Assembly (NCBI RefSeq): GCF_004681185.1
Contig: NZ_SRIF01000002.1
Span: 310,001-374,000 of the forward strand
Direction of reading: 5' to 3'
DNA from: Haloarcula amylovorans
Lineage (GTDB): Archaea > Halobacteriota > Halobacteria > Halobacteriales > Haloarculaceae
Length of the DNA: 64,000 nucleotides
The notes under the pieces are model-generated. The model was not told the origin of the DNA. It worked only from the letters and a program-made list of their open reading frames with translations, and did no database searches. Below are positions 17,984-28,884 of the stretch, in pieces. The translations under genes were made by a program, and so were the position numbers. The first letter of the stretch is position 1, and each line of letters begins with the position of its first letter.

Positions 17984-19957
17984 TCAGTCGTCGCCCGCGG
18001 CCTGCACTCGCTCCTCGTCGGCGAATGCCTGCTCGTCGTAGATGCTGCTGATGCGCTCGGCGTGGCGTTCTTTGATGTTCGGTCGTACCTTCTTCATCGT
18101 CGGTGTCAGTAGGTCGTTGTCCTCGGTGAACTCCTCCGTGAGCAGTTCGAACTGTTTGACCGTTTCGTGGGACTCCAAGTTCTCGTTAGCTCGCTGAATC
18201 GCGCCCTTGACGACGTCTCGGGCCCCCTCACTATCGGGGAGGCGTTCGGACTCGGCCGGAACCGAGACGCCCTCGCGTTCGGCCCGGGCCGCCAGCGCGT
18301 CTTCGTCGGGGACGACCAGCGCGCCGACGAACTTCTCGCCGTCGCCCAGAACGAGCGCCTGCTCGACGACGGGGCGATTCTCCAGTGCCTCCTCGACCGC
18401 CTGTGGTGCGACGTTCTTCCCGGTCGAGAGGACGAGCAACTGCTTGGCCCGCTCACGGAAGACGAGGTAGCCGTCGGGTCGCTGGGTGACGATGTCGCCG
18501 GTCCGGAAGTAGCCGTCGTCGGTGAATGCGTCCGTGGTGGCCTGTTCTACGTTCCAGTAGCCGTCGGTGACGTTCGGGCCCTGGACGAGCAACTCGCCGG
18601 TGTCGCCCATCACGCCGCCGAGGTTCTCCTCGGGCAGCACGTGTGTGTCGAGTTTCCAGTCGAGGGCCGGGAGTGCCGTCCCGATGGTTCCGACCTTCGG
18701 GTCGTCCACGGGGTTGGTGGTGACGACCGGTGCAGCCTCGGTCAGGCCGTATCCCTCGTAGATGGGCAGGCCCATGCCGTGATACAGTTCGGCCAGTTCC
18801 TTCGAGAGCGTTCCGCCGCCGCTGACGAGCATCTCGACGTTGCCACCGAGTGCCGAACGGACCTTCGAGAACACGAGCGTGTCGGCGAGGGCGTACTTCG
18901 TTCGCAGGGGGACGCCGGGCAGTTCCTCGCGGTGGTAGCGCCGGCCGATGTCGACGGCCCACTCGAAGATGTGCTGGCCGACGGCCGATTCCTCAGCCTC
19001 CTCGCGGACGGCGTCGTATATCTTCTCGTACACTCGTGGAACGCTCGTCGCCGCCGTCGGTTGGACCAACTGGAAGTCTTCCTTGAGAGTGTCGACGCTC
19101 TCGGCGTAGGCGACACAGCCGCCGACGTCGAAGATGAAGAAGTGGCCGGTCAGTCGTTCGAAGACGTGGGCGAGCGGGAGATACGATACCGTCTGGGTCG
19201 TCTCGTCGATTCGCGGGGCATCGGCCGGCAGGTCGGCGTCCGGCCCATAGCCCTCCCCGACCTGCTCGGCGTTGGCCGCGAAGTTCCGATGGGTGAGACG
19301 AACTCCTTTCGGTTGGCCAGTCGTTCCCGACGTGTAGACGAGGCTGGCGAGGTCGTCGGGGTCGCGTTCGTCCAGCCACGACCGATAAGTCGTCTCGTCG
19401 TAGGCCGCATCGCCGAGTTCGTACACGTCGGCGAGACTGTGGACGTCTTCGCGGTCACTGTCGGTGTCGTCCATCACGACGAACTGCTCGACTGGCACCT
19501 CGTCTTCGACGGCCAACACTCGCTCTAGCAACTCGTCGCTCTCGACGACGACTGCCGTCGCTTCCGGGTCCGCGAGCAAGTGTCGGGCCTGTGCCGGTGA
19601 GGAACTCTTGTACACTGTCGTTACCACGGCACCGGCCGCCAGCAACGCGAAATCGCTCTGTGCCCACTCCATGCGCGTCCCGGCGAACAGGCCGACGCGG
19701 TCGCCCGGCCTGATGCCGAGTTCGCGGAATCCGGTCGCCAGGCGGCGAACGACGTCTCGCATCTCGCCGTAGCTGATCGCCGCGTACTCGCCCGCCGGTG
19801 CCGGGTCGACGGCGACGCCCGCGAGCGACCGGTCATAGGTCCCTCCCTTGTACCGCTGTGCCGGTCGGTCGGTGTGTGAGCCTGCGCTCCATTCGAACAG
19901 TTTCGCCAGCGTCCTGTCGCCGACCGCGCGGCCGGCCCCGCCCCCATCTAGTGACAT
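17984..19957 (-). CDS. AMP-forming long-chain acyl-CoA synthetase
   Basis: Fatty acid:CoA ligase of the ANL superfamily, 657 residues. The P-loop-like AMP motif SLVYTSGTTGQPKGVRLTHR is near residues 205-225, GYGLTEAAPV near 395, the YFRTGDIV hinge region near 490, and the C-terminal domain ends with the catalytic-Lys-like TPTMKKVRPNIKERH near 615. The long N-terminal region and the insertion with HVFERL match long-chain (FadD15/FAA-like) members. It would activate free fatty acids for degradation or lipid remodelling. It stands alone, downstream of the antiporter promoter region. Confidence 0.92.
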   Translation of the reverse strand: MSLDGGGAGRAVGDRTLAKLFEWSAGSHTDRPAQRYKGGTYDRSLAGVAVDPAPAGEYAAISYGEMRDVVRRLATGFRELGIRPGDRVGLFAGTRMEWAQSDFALLAAGAVVTTVYKSSSPAQARHLLADPEATAVVVESDELLERVLAVEDEVPVEQFVVMDDTDSDREDVHSLADVYELGDAAYDETTYRSWLDERDPDDLASLVYTSGTTGQPKGVRLTHRNFAANAEQVGEGYGPDADLPADAPRIDETTQTVSYLPLAHVFERLTGHFFIFDVGGCVAYAESVDTLKEDFQLVQPTAATSVPRVYEKIYDAVREEAEESAVGQHIFEWAVDIGRRYHREELPGVPLRTKYALADTLVFSKVRSALGGNVEMLVSGGGTLSKELAELYHGMGLPIYEGYGLTEAAPVVTTNPVDDPKVGTIGTALPALDWKLDTHVLPEENLGGVMGDTGELLVQGPNVTDGYWNVEQATTDAFTDDGYFRTGDIVTQRPDGYLVFRERAKQLLVLSTGKNVAPQAVEEALENRPVVEQALVLGDGEKFVGALVVPDEDALAARAEREGVSVPAESERLPDSEGARDVVKGAIQRANENLESHETVKQFELLTEEFTEDNDLLTPTMKKVRPNIKERHAERISSIYDEQAFADEERVQAAGDD

Positions 19958-20015
19958 GACGGTTATTTATGATGAATCCCTTGAAAAGGGTGCTGGTCAC
20001 CTCACCGCTCGAAAC

Positions 20016-20918
20016 TCAGTCGCCCCTGTCCAACGAGACGAGAACTCCACGGACGTTCATCGCTACCTCGGCACTGGCTTTACGCTCGCCCCATATCTCG
20101 GGTGTTTCGACCGTCTCGACGAAGTAGTCGGCGACGGCTTCGTCGTCGCCCAGTTCCGTGCGCTTCTCAGCGACGGCAGCCACCCACTCGTCGAGTTTCT
20201 CGGCGTACTCGTCGAGTCGATCGGCGGTCGGTGCCGGGCCGAAGTGGCCGTACAGCAGCGTCTCTGGACCCAACTCTCGAATCGTCTCGATGTCCGCTAA
20301 CGCCTGCTCTAGCTCGAAGTTCACCGGCGGCGTCGTGACGTGAACTTCGTCGGTCGAGGGCGTGTAGATGCCCGCCGCATCAGCCGTGAACACGCCGTCG
20401 ATAGTCTGGTCGTAGAACACCACCTGATGGGGGGCGTGGCCCGGCGCGTGGACCGTCTCGAAGGTGTGGTCGCCGAGTTCTATCTCGTCGCCGTCGGTCA
20501 CTTCGACGATTCGTTCCTCGGGGACCGGCTTCGGCTCGACGTAGTACTCGATCTGGTCGCCGACGGCTCCCTTCGTCCCCTCCCAGATTCGTTCGGGGTC
20601 GACGAGGTGACGTGTACCGAGCTCGTGGACGTACACCGTCGCGTTCGGACACTCCTCGGCCAGATACCCCGCGCCGCCCGCGTGGTCCAGATGGATGTGC
20701 GTGAGCGCGATGACTTCCAGTTCTCCGGGAGCGATGCCCACCTCGTCCATCGCATCGAGGATGCGTTCGTAGTTCGTCCCGAGTCCTGTATCGACCAGCG
20801 CCGGTCGCTCGGCGTCGAGAATGTAGACGGAGCCGTACTCGGGCACGTCGTACATCCCGGTATCGACGTAGTAGACGTCCTCGCACGCCTCGGCCTCGTA
20901 CACGTCACCGATTGCCAT
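20016..20918 (-). CDS. Metallo-beta-lactamase-fold hydrolase
   Basis: A 300-residue MBL protein with the metal motif LTHIHLDHAGG near residues 70-80, downstream HAPGHAPHQV near 155, an Asp in FTADAAG near 180 and a final YGHFGPA near 230. The architecture fits glyoxalase-II/flavin-free MBL hydrolases with an extra C-terminal helical domain. The frame extends to 20966, but MAIGDVYEAEA (ATG 20918) is the natural start of the fold. The substrate is unknown. Confidence 0.9.
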   Translation of the reverse strand: MAIGDVYEAEACEDVYYVDTGMYDVPEYGSVYILDAERPALVDTGLGTNYERILDAMDEVGIAPGELEVIALTHIHLDHAGGAGYLAEECPNATVYVHELGTRHLVDPERIWEGTKGAVGDQIEYYVEPKPVPEERIVEVTDGDEIELGDHTFETVHAPGHAPHQVVFYDQTIDGVFTADAAGIYTPSTDEVHVTTPPVNFELEQALADIETIRELGPETLLYGHFGPAPTADRLDEYAEKLDEWVAAVAEKRTELGDDEAVADYFVETVETPEIWGERKASAEVAMNVRGVLVSLDRGD

Positions 20919-20989
20919 GTATAGGGTGGCGCTTGGTGGCGGGAAAACCGTTGTGACCGCTAGCAAACGTTGGATTATCGCTGACTGGT

Positions 20990-21408
20990 GACGACAAGAC
21001 CGAGAACAGCCAGAAAGCCCCCGCTAGCGGCAGTTAGTTTGTGTGTTCTCAGATAGACAGGACAGCTTCAGAATAGCCAGAAAGCCCCCGGACGCTCGTG
21101 GGCTACGACTCGCTGTGGTCCTCGGTCGCTTCGCTCCCTGTGGTCCTTACTTCGTCTCGCTCCACGAGCGTCCGGCCCCTTTCAGTCCCCCCTTGGAACG
21201 GCCGACCGGGCGGGGCTGAAAGGGGCGGCGGGCTACGCGAACCCCGGTGAAGCAAGCACTGCACTGAACGAGCGTAGTGAGTGAGGGAAGCGCTCAGCGA
21301 GCCGCGGGAGCGTAGCACGCCGGGGCTTTCTGGCTGTTCTTGGCTTCAGCGGCAGACGACCCAAGCGTTACTAGCGGGGCTTTCTGGCTGTTCTTGACCG
21401 TGTTCGTC
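20990..21408. repeat. Nested inverted-repeat element upstream of serS
   Basis: Four copies of AACAGCCAGAAAGCCCC or a one-base variant occur as two nested pairs. Outer arms are at about 20990-21027 and 21371-21408, inner arms at about 21069-21090 and 21320-21342. Inside are a perfect 14-bp stem (21088-21101 with 21162-21175) and an 11-bp stem (GCCCCTTTCAG at 21175-21185 with its complement at 21216-21226). No credible ORF crosses it. It fills the gap between the MBL gene and the serS promoter (TATA-like CTAATTT at about 21466-21472). It could be a non-autonomous mobile element or a structured RNA. Confidence 0.75.
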
Positions 21409-21495
21409 ACCGCGAAAGTACACGACCCAACACCCCCCGCTACCGCGAATGCTAGGACCGACACGCCTAATTTCGCCCGTCGAGAACCGCCGGGC

Positions 21496-22872
21496 ATGTT
21501 ATCGAGACAGTTCGTCCGGGAGAACCCCGAGACGGTCCGGGACGCCATCGAACGGAAGGGCGTCACGGGCGTAGACCTCGACGCGATTCTCGAGATCGAC
21601 GAGGAGTGGCGGGAACTGAAAGCTAGAGGGGATGGGTTGCGACAGGAACGAAACGAGGTCTCGAAGAAGATCGGCAAGCTCAAACAGGAAGGCCAGGAGG
21701 ACGAGGCCCAGGCGGCCATCGACCGCTCGCAGGAACTGAAAGACCAGTTGCAGGAAGTCGAAGACCGGGCCGACGAACTGGAGAGCGACCTCGAAGACGC
21801 GCTGTTGGAACTACCGAACATCCCACACGACTCCGTGCCGACTGGCGAGGGCGAGGCGGACAACGTCGAGCGCTATCGTCGCGGGTTCGACGACCTGCGC
21901 GAGTTGCCCGACGAGGTGATTCCACACTACGACCTCGGGGAGGAACTCGACGTGCTGGACTTCGAGCGCGGGGCGAAGGTGAGCGGCGGCGGCTACCAGT
22001 TCGTGAAGGGTGCCGGCGCGCGACTCGAACACGCGCTGATACAGTTCATGCTCTCGGTTCATCGCGAGCAGGGCTACTCGGACGTGTTACCGCCGATTCC
22101 GGTCAACAGCGCGTCGATGCGCGGCACCGGGCAGTTGCCGAAGTTCGACGAGGACGCCTACCGCGTCGAGGCGCGACAGGACGACGAGTACGACGACGAC
22201 GACCTGTGGCTGCTGCCGACGGCGGAGGTGCCGGTCACCAACATGTACCGCGACGAGATTCTGCTGGACGACGACCTCCCTATCAAGCACCAGGCGTTCT
22301 CGCCGAACTTCCGCCGGGAGGCCGGCGAACACGGCACCGAGACGCGTGGCTACGTCCGCGTCCACCAGTTCCACAAGGTAGAGCTCGTCAACTTCGTCCG
22401 CCCCGAGCACAGCTACGACCGACTGGAAGCATTGTTAGGTGAGGCCGAAGCGGTGCTGGACGAGCTCGGGCTGCCCTACCGCGTGCTAGAGATGTGTACC
22501 GGCGACATGGGATTCACGCAGGCCAAGAAGTACGACATCGAGGTGTGGGCACCGGGTGACGATATGGAGGAGGGTCCAGACGTGGGTGGCCGCTGGCTCG
22601 AAGTCTCCTCCGTCTCGAACTTCGAGGACTTTCAGGCGCGGCGAGCGGGCATCCACTACCGACCGGAACCCCACGAATCCGCACAGTATCTCCATACGCT
22701 CAACGGCTCCGGCCTGGCGGTGCCGCGCGTGATGGTCGCCGTCATGGAGTACTACCAGAACGAGGACGGGACGATAACCGTGCCCGAGCCGCTGCGTCCG
22801 TACATGGGCGGCCAAGAAGTCATCGAGGGGTCGGAACCGGTCGGCGAGAGCGCGCTCGGCGAGGGCGAGTGA
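21496..22872 (+). CDS. serS: Seryl-tRNA synthetase
   Basis: Class II synthetase charging tRNA-Ser, 458 residues. The N-terminal tRNA-binding coiled coil spans about 28-108. The catalytic core carries motif 2 ([18 protein letters not shown] near 275-292), the Glu/Asp-rich TELPTAE-like [12 protein letters not shown] near 238 and motif 3 ([16 protein letters not shown] near 400-415). This is the common (bacterial/haloarchaeal) SerRS, not the rare methanogen type. The ATG at 21496 lies about 27 bases after a TATA-like box, so leaderless; the longer frame upstream falls in the repeat element. Confidence 0.96.
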   Translation: MLSRQFVRENPETVRDAIERKGVTGVDLDAILEIDEEWRELKARGDGLRQERNEVSKKIGKLKQEGQEDEAQAAIDRSQELKDQLQEVEDRADELESDLEDALLELPNIPHDSVPTGEGEADNVERYRRGFDDLRELPDEVIPHYDLGEELDVLDFERGAKVSGGGYQFVKGAGARLEHALIQFMLSVHREQGYSDVLPPIPVNSASMRGTGQLPKFDEDAYRVEARQDDEYDDDDLWLLPTAEVPVTNMYRDEILLDDDLPIKHQAFSPNFRREAGEHGTETRGYVRVHQFHKVELVNFVRPEHSYDRLEALLGEAEAVLDELGLPYRVLEMCTGDMGFTQAKKYDIEVWAPGDDMEEGPDVGGRWLEVSSVSNFEDFQARRAGIHYRPEPHESAQYLHTLNGSGLAVPRVMVAVMEYYQNEDGTITVPEPLRPYMGGQEVIEGSEPVGESALGEGE

Positions 22873-22875
22873 GAA

Positions 22876-23358
22876 TCAGTCGTCGGCGATGACCGACGCC
22901 GTCGGCAGATCTGCGACGTGCTGACAGACGTGGCGTACCTGCGGCAGCGTCGCCGAGGGGAGGGCCGACGGCGTGGCCCACCGGGCTTCGAAGACACCTT
23001 CTTCTTCGTTGGGGACCGGGTCCGAGAGCAGCGTGCAATCGAAGACGGTGTACTCGGAGACGGTGTTTTCGAGACTATCGTGGGTGTACCAGAACTGAGT
23101 CAGCGGCCCGTCGACGTGTGCCCGGCAGTTGAGTTCCTCGTCCAGTTCGCGGTGGAGGCCGTCGGCGGCGGACTCGCCGTCGTGGACGCCACCGCCGGGG
23201 AGCGTCCAGAACGGGGTCCCGTCCGAGTGGCGCTCCTTGACGACGAGCACGTTGGACCCGGAGGTCACCAGGGCCTTCGCGCCGTTCCTGATTTGGAACT
23301 CGGTCTGCCGCTCGGTGACTGCGTTGTTGGGGGTGCTGGACGGCTTCGACATGTTCAT
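22876..23358 (-). CDS. Nudix hydrolase
   Basis: A 160-residue Nudix-fold protein with the box GGGVHDGESAADGLHRELDEEL near residues 54-75, matching GX5EX7REUXEE except for the final Gly. Such enzymes hydrolyse nucleoside diphosphate derivatives. An N-terminal MNMSKPSS extension precedes the first strand, and the true start could be the second Met. It is convergent with serS, three bases apart. The substrate cannot be read. Confidence 0.88.
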   Translation of the reverse strand: MNMSKPSSTPNNAVTERQTEFQIRNGAKALVTSGSNVLVVKERHSDGTPFWTLPGGGVHDGESAADGLHRELDEELNCRAHVDGPLTQFWYTHDSLENTVSEYTVFDCTLLSDPVPNEEEGVFEARWATPSALPSATLPQVRHVCQHVADLPTASVIADD

Positions 23359-23569
23359 TCTCCACGGCCTTACGGATCTTTACTACACGTGGCCTAACTC
23401 CAGATCGGCCCGTCGCACCGCGATTTAGGTGGCCCGGGGTAAAACAGCGGTACCGAGGCTTAGTCAGACGTTATGCGTCAGACACCTGTCAGCGTTTCGG
23501 ACCCTCCCAACGGTTTCACCCTCCCGCAGAGTTCCACAGGATGCATGATCTATCATGGATGACGCTCAT

Positions 23570-23929
23570 CTACCGTGTATACGTCTCGATACGACGAATA
23601 CACCGCTGGGAAAACTGGAAGACATCGACGAAGCGGACGATGCATTCGCCGTCGGCCGAAAGCAGCCGGCCTCGAACACTGACCTCGGACGCACTCTCGT
23701 CGTCACGGCGGTAGACGGCGGTTATCCGGTGAGTAGTGTCTTGCTGCGGGCGCTCCTCGCGCATGAACTGGACGAACCGGTCACGACTCTCGATGGTCCG
23801 GTCGGGCCGGTCGTGGACGAACGACTCTGTGAGGAGTCGCGCCAGCAGGTCGTAGTCGTCTTCGTCTAGTGCGCGGTAGTACAGACGCGCGCGTTCCGTT
23901 AGCGGCGTGTCGGGCGGCACCTCACTCAT
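23570..23929 (-). CDS. SnoaL/NTF2-like small protein
   Basis: A 119-residue alpha+beta protein whose first helix pattern (LTERARLYYRALDEDDYDLL then ARLLTESFVHDRPDR) and alternating strands match the NTF2-like cone fold. Family members are small-molecule isomerases, hydrolases or binding domains. No catalytic His/Asp can be assigned with confidence. Its start overlaps the end of the upstream peroxiredoxin gene by eight bases, so the two are probably co-translated and may act together in redox stress (inference). Confidence 0.75.
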   Translation of the reverse strand: MSEVPPDTPLTERARLYYRALDEDDYDLLARLLTESFVHDRPDRTIESRDRFVQFMREERPQQDTTHRITAVYRRDDESASEVSVRGRLLSADGECIVRFVDVFQFSQRCIRRIETYTR

Positions 23930-25394
23930 CGCTGGGTCCTTCGGTCGGGTCGGTCAGTTCGAGTTCGGCGGGCACGTCGTCGGTCGCTTCACCTTCCGTG
24001 GTCTCGTCGTCGGTTGCCCCGCTGGCCGCTTCGCTGCCGGCGCGCTGTTCGTCCGTTTCGTCCCCGTTGGCGGCCTCGCTTCCATCGGTAACTTCCCTTC
24101 CGCTTGCCGTTCCCTCCTCGTCCGTCTCGTCGACGCCGTCTTCGGCCGACGCGGCGGGCGGCGCGTCGACCATCGCCGTCGGCGCTTCGGTCACCGCCTC
24201 GGTCGGCGGCTCGGCGTCGGGGTTGTTGGCGGCCAGTTCGGCCTGAATCTCGGCGAGTTCGTCGTCGTCGATGTCGTCCTCGCTGTCTTCGCTCTCCTCG
24301 CCGGTCTCGTTCGCCGAGTCATCGCTCGCCGTCCCGTCTGCCCTGGCCGCCGCCGGCTCGGGTTCGTTCGACGGGTCGGTGGCTTCGCTCGACGCGGCCG
24401 TCTCGTCCGAGTCGGCGGCCACCGCGTCGTCGATGTCCACGTCGAGGGCGGTATCTCTCTCCTCGCTCTCGTCGGGCAGGATACTACTTTTCTCGGGGTC
24501 GCTCTTCACTAAGTCCGTTCGCTCCGGCGGCCACTGCTCGTCGGGGTCCGGCGGTTCCGCGTACGTTCGAGCAGTTTCGAGCGGTCCCTCCGCGTCGTCA
24601 CGGAGGGTTTGGCCCTCGGCACCGCTCCCGCTGGCATAGGCGCTCGCCGCCTCTACCAACCAGTCGGCGGCCTGCCAGAGGGCACTCGCTTTCGCCTTCG
24701 ACCCGTCGTAAATCGGTTCGAGCGCCGGGTCGTCGACGAACCGGACCGCGGTGTCGAACCGATCCCTGGCGGCGTCGAAGGCCTCGCGGGCGCGCTGGAA
24801 GTCGCTCTGGGCCAGCAGCCACTCCGAGTCGCTGAACTCTCCCATGGCCGAGGTGAATGCCCGTCGTCCTTCCGTGTAGTGGGCGTGGCCGACGCGATAC
24901 CGGGCGAAAGCGGTGTCGTCGCCGCCGGTGTCGGCGATGGCGTCTTTGAGTTCGTCGACCCGCGGGAGTTCGGTCATGTCGCTCGTACTCCAGACGTACT
25001 GGACGACTCCGTCGTGGTCGACGACGGCGATGGCCCGTTCGAGCAGTCGCTGGCCGATATCGTCGACGAACGCGACCTCGTACTGTTCGGCCACCTCGCC
25101 GGCGGTGTCGGCGAGAAGCGGAATCTTGAGGTCGTAGCGCTCGGCGAACGCTCGATGGCTGTACACCGAGTCCGGACTGATGCCGAGAATCGTCACGTCC
25201 TTCTGCATCGTAAAGAGGTCGAGTTCGTCTAAATCACACGAGTCGGCGTCGCAGGCGGGGTTGAAGTCGGCCGGGTAGAACGCGAGGATGATCACGTCCC
25301 TTCCGAGGTACTCGGAGAGCTCGACGCGGCGGCGCTCGCCGTCGACTAGCGCCGGCAACTCGAACGTCGGTGCTCGTCCCCCCGCTGAAAGCAT
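23922..25394 (-). CDS. Peroxiredoxin-like protein with long acidic C-terminal tail
   Basis: A 490-residue fusion. Residues 1-155 form an AhpC/TSA-type peroxiredoxin: the sequence FYPADFNPACDADSC has the probable peroxidatic Cys at residue 48 and a second Cys at 53, as in PrxQ/BCP enzymes. Residues about 160-280 are a helical, charged domain. Residues about 285-490 are an Asp/Glu/Ser/Thr/Ala-rich low-complexity tail, predicted disordered. The tail is far longer than usual for the family. It is an operon with the NTF2-like gene. Role: peroxide detoxification, with the tail as a solubility or scaffold element (inference). Confidence 0.85.
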   Translation of the reverse strand: MLSAGGRAPTFELPALVDGERRRVELSEYLGRDVIILAFYPADFNPACDADSCDLDELDLFTMQKDVTILGISPDSVYSHRAFAERYDLKIPLLADTAGEVAEQYEVAFVDDIGQRLLERAIAVVDHDGVVQYVWSTSDMTELPRVDELKDAIADTGGDDTAFARYRVGHAHYTEGRRAFTSAMGEFSDSEWLLAQSDFQRAREAFDAARDRFDTAVRFVDDPALEPIYDGSKAKASALWQAADWLVEAASAYASGSGAEGQTLRDDAEGPLETARTYAEPPDPDEQWPPERTDLVKSDPEKSSILPDESEERDTALDVDIDDAVAADSDETAASSEATDPSNEPEPAAARADGTASDDSANETGEESEDSEDDIDDDELAEIQAELAANNPDAEPPTEAVTEAPTAMVDAPPAASAEDGVDETDEEGTASGREVTDGSEAANGDETDEQRAGSEAASGATDDETTEGEATDDVPAELELTDPTEGPSDE

Positions 25395-25483
25395 AGTCGC
25401 ACGTCGGACTACCGATACTTAACGATGACTGACATCGACGGCCGGAACGAGCCGTTTTTGCCCCCGCGAGCGGTAGTTCGAGC

Positions 25484-25999
25484 GTGGAACTACACGTCCG
25501 CTACGAGGGCGACGACGACCCGAAGAAGTGCAGCGCCCGGAAACTCGCCCGTTTCGACCTCGCCGAACTCCACCGAGCGACGCGCTCGACGCCGCCGGGA
25601 ATCGTCCTCAATCCCTTTGCCGAGCAGGCCATCTCGCCGGCCGACCGAGCCGAGGCGGGCGACGGCGCGCGACACGGTCGGCTGGTCGTCCTCGATTGCT
25701 CGTGGGAGACTGCCGAACGGGAGGCGTTCGACTTACAGGGCATCCACCGCTCGCTCCCCTTCCTCGTCGCTGGCAATCCCGTCAACTACGGGACGCCGTT
25801 CCAGTTGAACACCGTCGAGGCCTTCGCCGGCGCGCTCTGTATCCTCGGGGAACGTGACCACGCCGAACGCATCCTCTCGAAGTTCTCGTGGGGCCACACC
25901 TTCCTCGAACTGAACGAGGAACCGCTCGAACGGTACGCCGACTGCGAGGATTCGAGCGACGTCATCGCCGTACAGGACGACTACCTCGTCGAGGAGTGA
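25484..25999 (+). CDS. tsr3: Tsr3-type rRNA aminocarboxypropyltransferase (DUF367)
   Basis: A 171-residue protein. Known Tsr3 transfers the aminocarboxypropyl group of SAM to a modified uridine in small-subunit rRNA. Recognisable blocks are [18 protein letters not shown] near residues 12-30, LVVLDCSWE near 68 and the [20 protein letters not shown] stretch near 88-107, then [11 protein letters not shown] near 134. The GTG at 25484 directly precedes the fold start [17 protein letters not shown] and is preferred over any upstream start. It is divergent from the peroxiredoxin operon. Confidence 0.93.
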   Translation: MELHVRYEGDDDPKKCSARKLARFDLAELHRATRSTPPGIVLNPFAEQAISPADRAEAGDGARHGRLVVLDCSWETAEREAFDLQGIHRSLPFLVAGNPVNYGTPFQLNTVEAFAGALCILGERDHAERILSKFSWGHTFLELNEEPLERYADCEDSSDVIAVQDDYLVEE

Positions 26000-26012
26000 C
26001 CGCCCGGCCCGC

Positions 26013-27301
<1,289 letters not shown>

Positions 27302-27370
27302 GCCGATTCTCGCTTTCTCCCGAACACTCTCCGACTCAGCAGCGGCGCTCTCGCTATTGTCGGACTCTCC

Positions 27371-27982
27371 TCACTCGTCGGGGTATTTCGGCTCGCGGCG
27401 CTCGGCCCGTTCTAAGGCCCGTTCGACGACCTCGCGCACGTCGCCGTGGAAGACGCCGCCGTGGCCCGAGTACATGTGTTCGACGCTTTCCGGCATCCGT
27501 TCCAGTAGGCCCTCGATGCTCTCGATGAGTCGCTCCCGGGACTGGTTCGGCGAATCTGTCCGACCGAACGAGCCGTCGTCGAACGCGCCGTCGTCGTGGA
27601 CGACCACGTCGCCGGAGAACAGCGAGTTCTCGGAGACCAGCGAGACGTGGTCGTCGGCGTGGCCCGGCGTGTAGACTACTTCGCAGGTCTCGTCGCCGAC
27701 CAGTAGTTCGTCGCCGCCTTCGATGGCGTGGTCACGGCGCGGGTGGTCGGCGTAGGCGTACAGCTCCGCGTCGAACTCGTCGAGGATGGTGTCCAGTTGC
27801 GCGACGTGGTCGCCGTGCTGGTGGGTTAGAACGACGGCGTCGACGGTGTTGGTGTGCTCTCGAATCACGTCGACGACGCCGGCCATCGCACCGGCGTCGA
27901 TGAGCGTCGTCCGCTCGCCGGTGGCGAGGTAGGCGTTACAGGTGAACGTCTCGGCGTCGGCGGTGACGTTGTGTACGTCCAT
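27371..27982 (-). CDS. MBL-fold hydrolase, glyoxalase II-like
   Basis: A 203-residue compact metallo-beta-lactamase protein. The metal-binding LTHQHGDHVAQL is near residues 53-64, the second His in YTPGHADDHVSL near 110, the bridging Asp in LFSGDVVV near 127 and the final His in YSGHGG near 178. The size fits small hydroxyacylglutathione hydrolase-like or persulfide-dioxygenase-like enzymes. The preferred start is MDVHNVTAD (ATG 27982), since the upstream open frame lacks fold elements. It is divergent from the ThuA gene. Confidence 0.9.
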   Translation of the reverse strand: MDVHNVTADAETFTCNAYLATGERTTLIDAGAMAGVVDVIREHTNTVDAVVLTHQHGDHVAQLDTILDEFDAELYAYADHPRRDHAIEGGDELLVGDETCEVVYTPGHADDHVSLVSENSLFSGDVVVHDDGAFDDGSFGRTDSPNQSRERLIESIEGLLERMPESVEHMYSGHGGVFHGDVREVVERALERAERREPKYPDE

Positions 27983-28059
27983 GGTCGGGCTGTGGGGTGC
28001 CGGCCGTTTGAGTGTACTGACAGCGCCAGCTTTAGACGCACTGCCTGCGGACCTCACCT

Positions 28060-28779
28060 ATGGCTTCCGTCACTGTCTGGAACGAGTTTATCCACGAACG
28101 CGAAGACGACGCTGTTGCCGAAGTGTACCCCGACGGCATCCACGCGACCATCGCCGACGCCCTCGAAGCGCGGGGCCACGATACCCGCACGGCGACGCTC
28201 GACGAACCCGAACACGGTCTCACCGAGGCCGTCCTCGACGACACCGACGTGCTACTCTGGTGGGGACACGCCGCCCACGACGAGGTCGACGACGAAATCG
28301 TCGAACGAGTCGCGGCGCGCGTCCACGAGGGGATGGGCCTGCTCGTCCTCCACTCCGCACACGCCTCCAAGCCGTTCAAGCGCCTCCTCGGGACGCCCTG
28401 TGACCTGACGTGGCGCGAAGACGGCGAGCGCGAACGCTGCTGGGTCGTCGACCCCGGCCACCCGATCACCGACGGGCTGGACGACTCGCTGGTCATCGAC
28501 GAGGCGGAGATGTACGGCGAACCCTTCGGCGTCCCGGAACCCGACCGACTGGTGTTCACCTCGTGGTTCGAAGGTGGCGAGGTGTTCCGAAGCGGCTGTT
28601 GCTACCGCCGCGGGCGGGGCAGCATCTTCTACTTCCGACCGGGCCACGAGACCTATCCCATCTACCACCGCGACGACGTGCAGCGAGTCCTCGACAACGC
28701 GGTTCGCTGGGCCACCCCGACCGAAGGGGCCGACGCCACTGCCGGCAACCGGAACGTCGATCCGCGCGAGTCGATATGA
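28060..28779 (+). CDS. ThuA-like domain protein
   Basis: A 239-residue class I glutamine-amidotransferase-like fold protein of the ThuA family (named from trehalose utilisation; biochemical role uncertain). Seen: [10 protein letters not shown] at the start, the [18 protein letters not shown] strand-loop near 63-80, [17 protein letters not shown] near 94-110 where a nucleophile Cys would stand in true amidotransferases, and the [14 protein letters not shown] block near 198-211. The His-rich loop is typical of the family. Leaderless from a CTTTAGAC box about 30 bases upstream. Confidence 0.85.
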   Translation: MASVTVWNEFIHEREDDAVAEVYPDGIHATIADALEARGHDTRTATLDEPEHGLTEAVLDDTDVLLWWGHAAHDEVDDEIVERVAARVHEGMGLLVLHSAHASKPFKRLLGTPCDLTWREDGERERCWVVDPGHPITDGLDDSLVIDEAEMYGEPFGVPEPDRLVFTSWFEGGEVFRSGCCYRRGRGSIFYFRPGHETYPIYHRDDVQRVLDNAVRWATPTEGADATAGNRNVDPRESI

Positions 28780-28838
28780 ATACTCGCGGGCGCTCGCACG
28801 CACGCGACCTGTGCCCAAGTATCAATCCGTAGAATCGG

Positions 28839-28884
28839 GGGATGCCTTTTTCATCCCGAACATCATAGTTGTACACGTACTATG
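28839..28884. promoter_or_regulatory. Hairpin and dyad across the DUF5786 start
   Basis: GGGATG (28839-28844) pairs with CATCCC (28852-28857) around CCTTTTT. Directly after it, CATAGT (28864-28869) pairs with ACTATG (28879-28884), the latter containing the ATG of the next gene. The dyad centre includes GTAC. A regulator or RNA fold acting on initiation is possible; function is inferred only from position. Confidence 0.4.

Noticed and set aside
18167..19528. 453-codon open frame opposite the acyl-CoA synthetase
   Set aside because: The sense strand encodes all ANL motifs; the antisense product has no domain and shows shadow composition.
20990..21408. Insertion sequence with transposase
   Set aside because: Terminal inverted repeats are present, but no transposase frame or fragment lies inside; at most a non-autonomous element.
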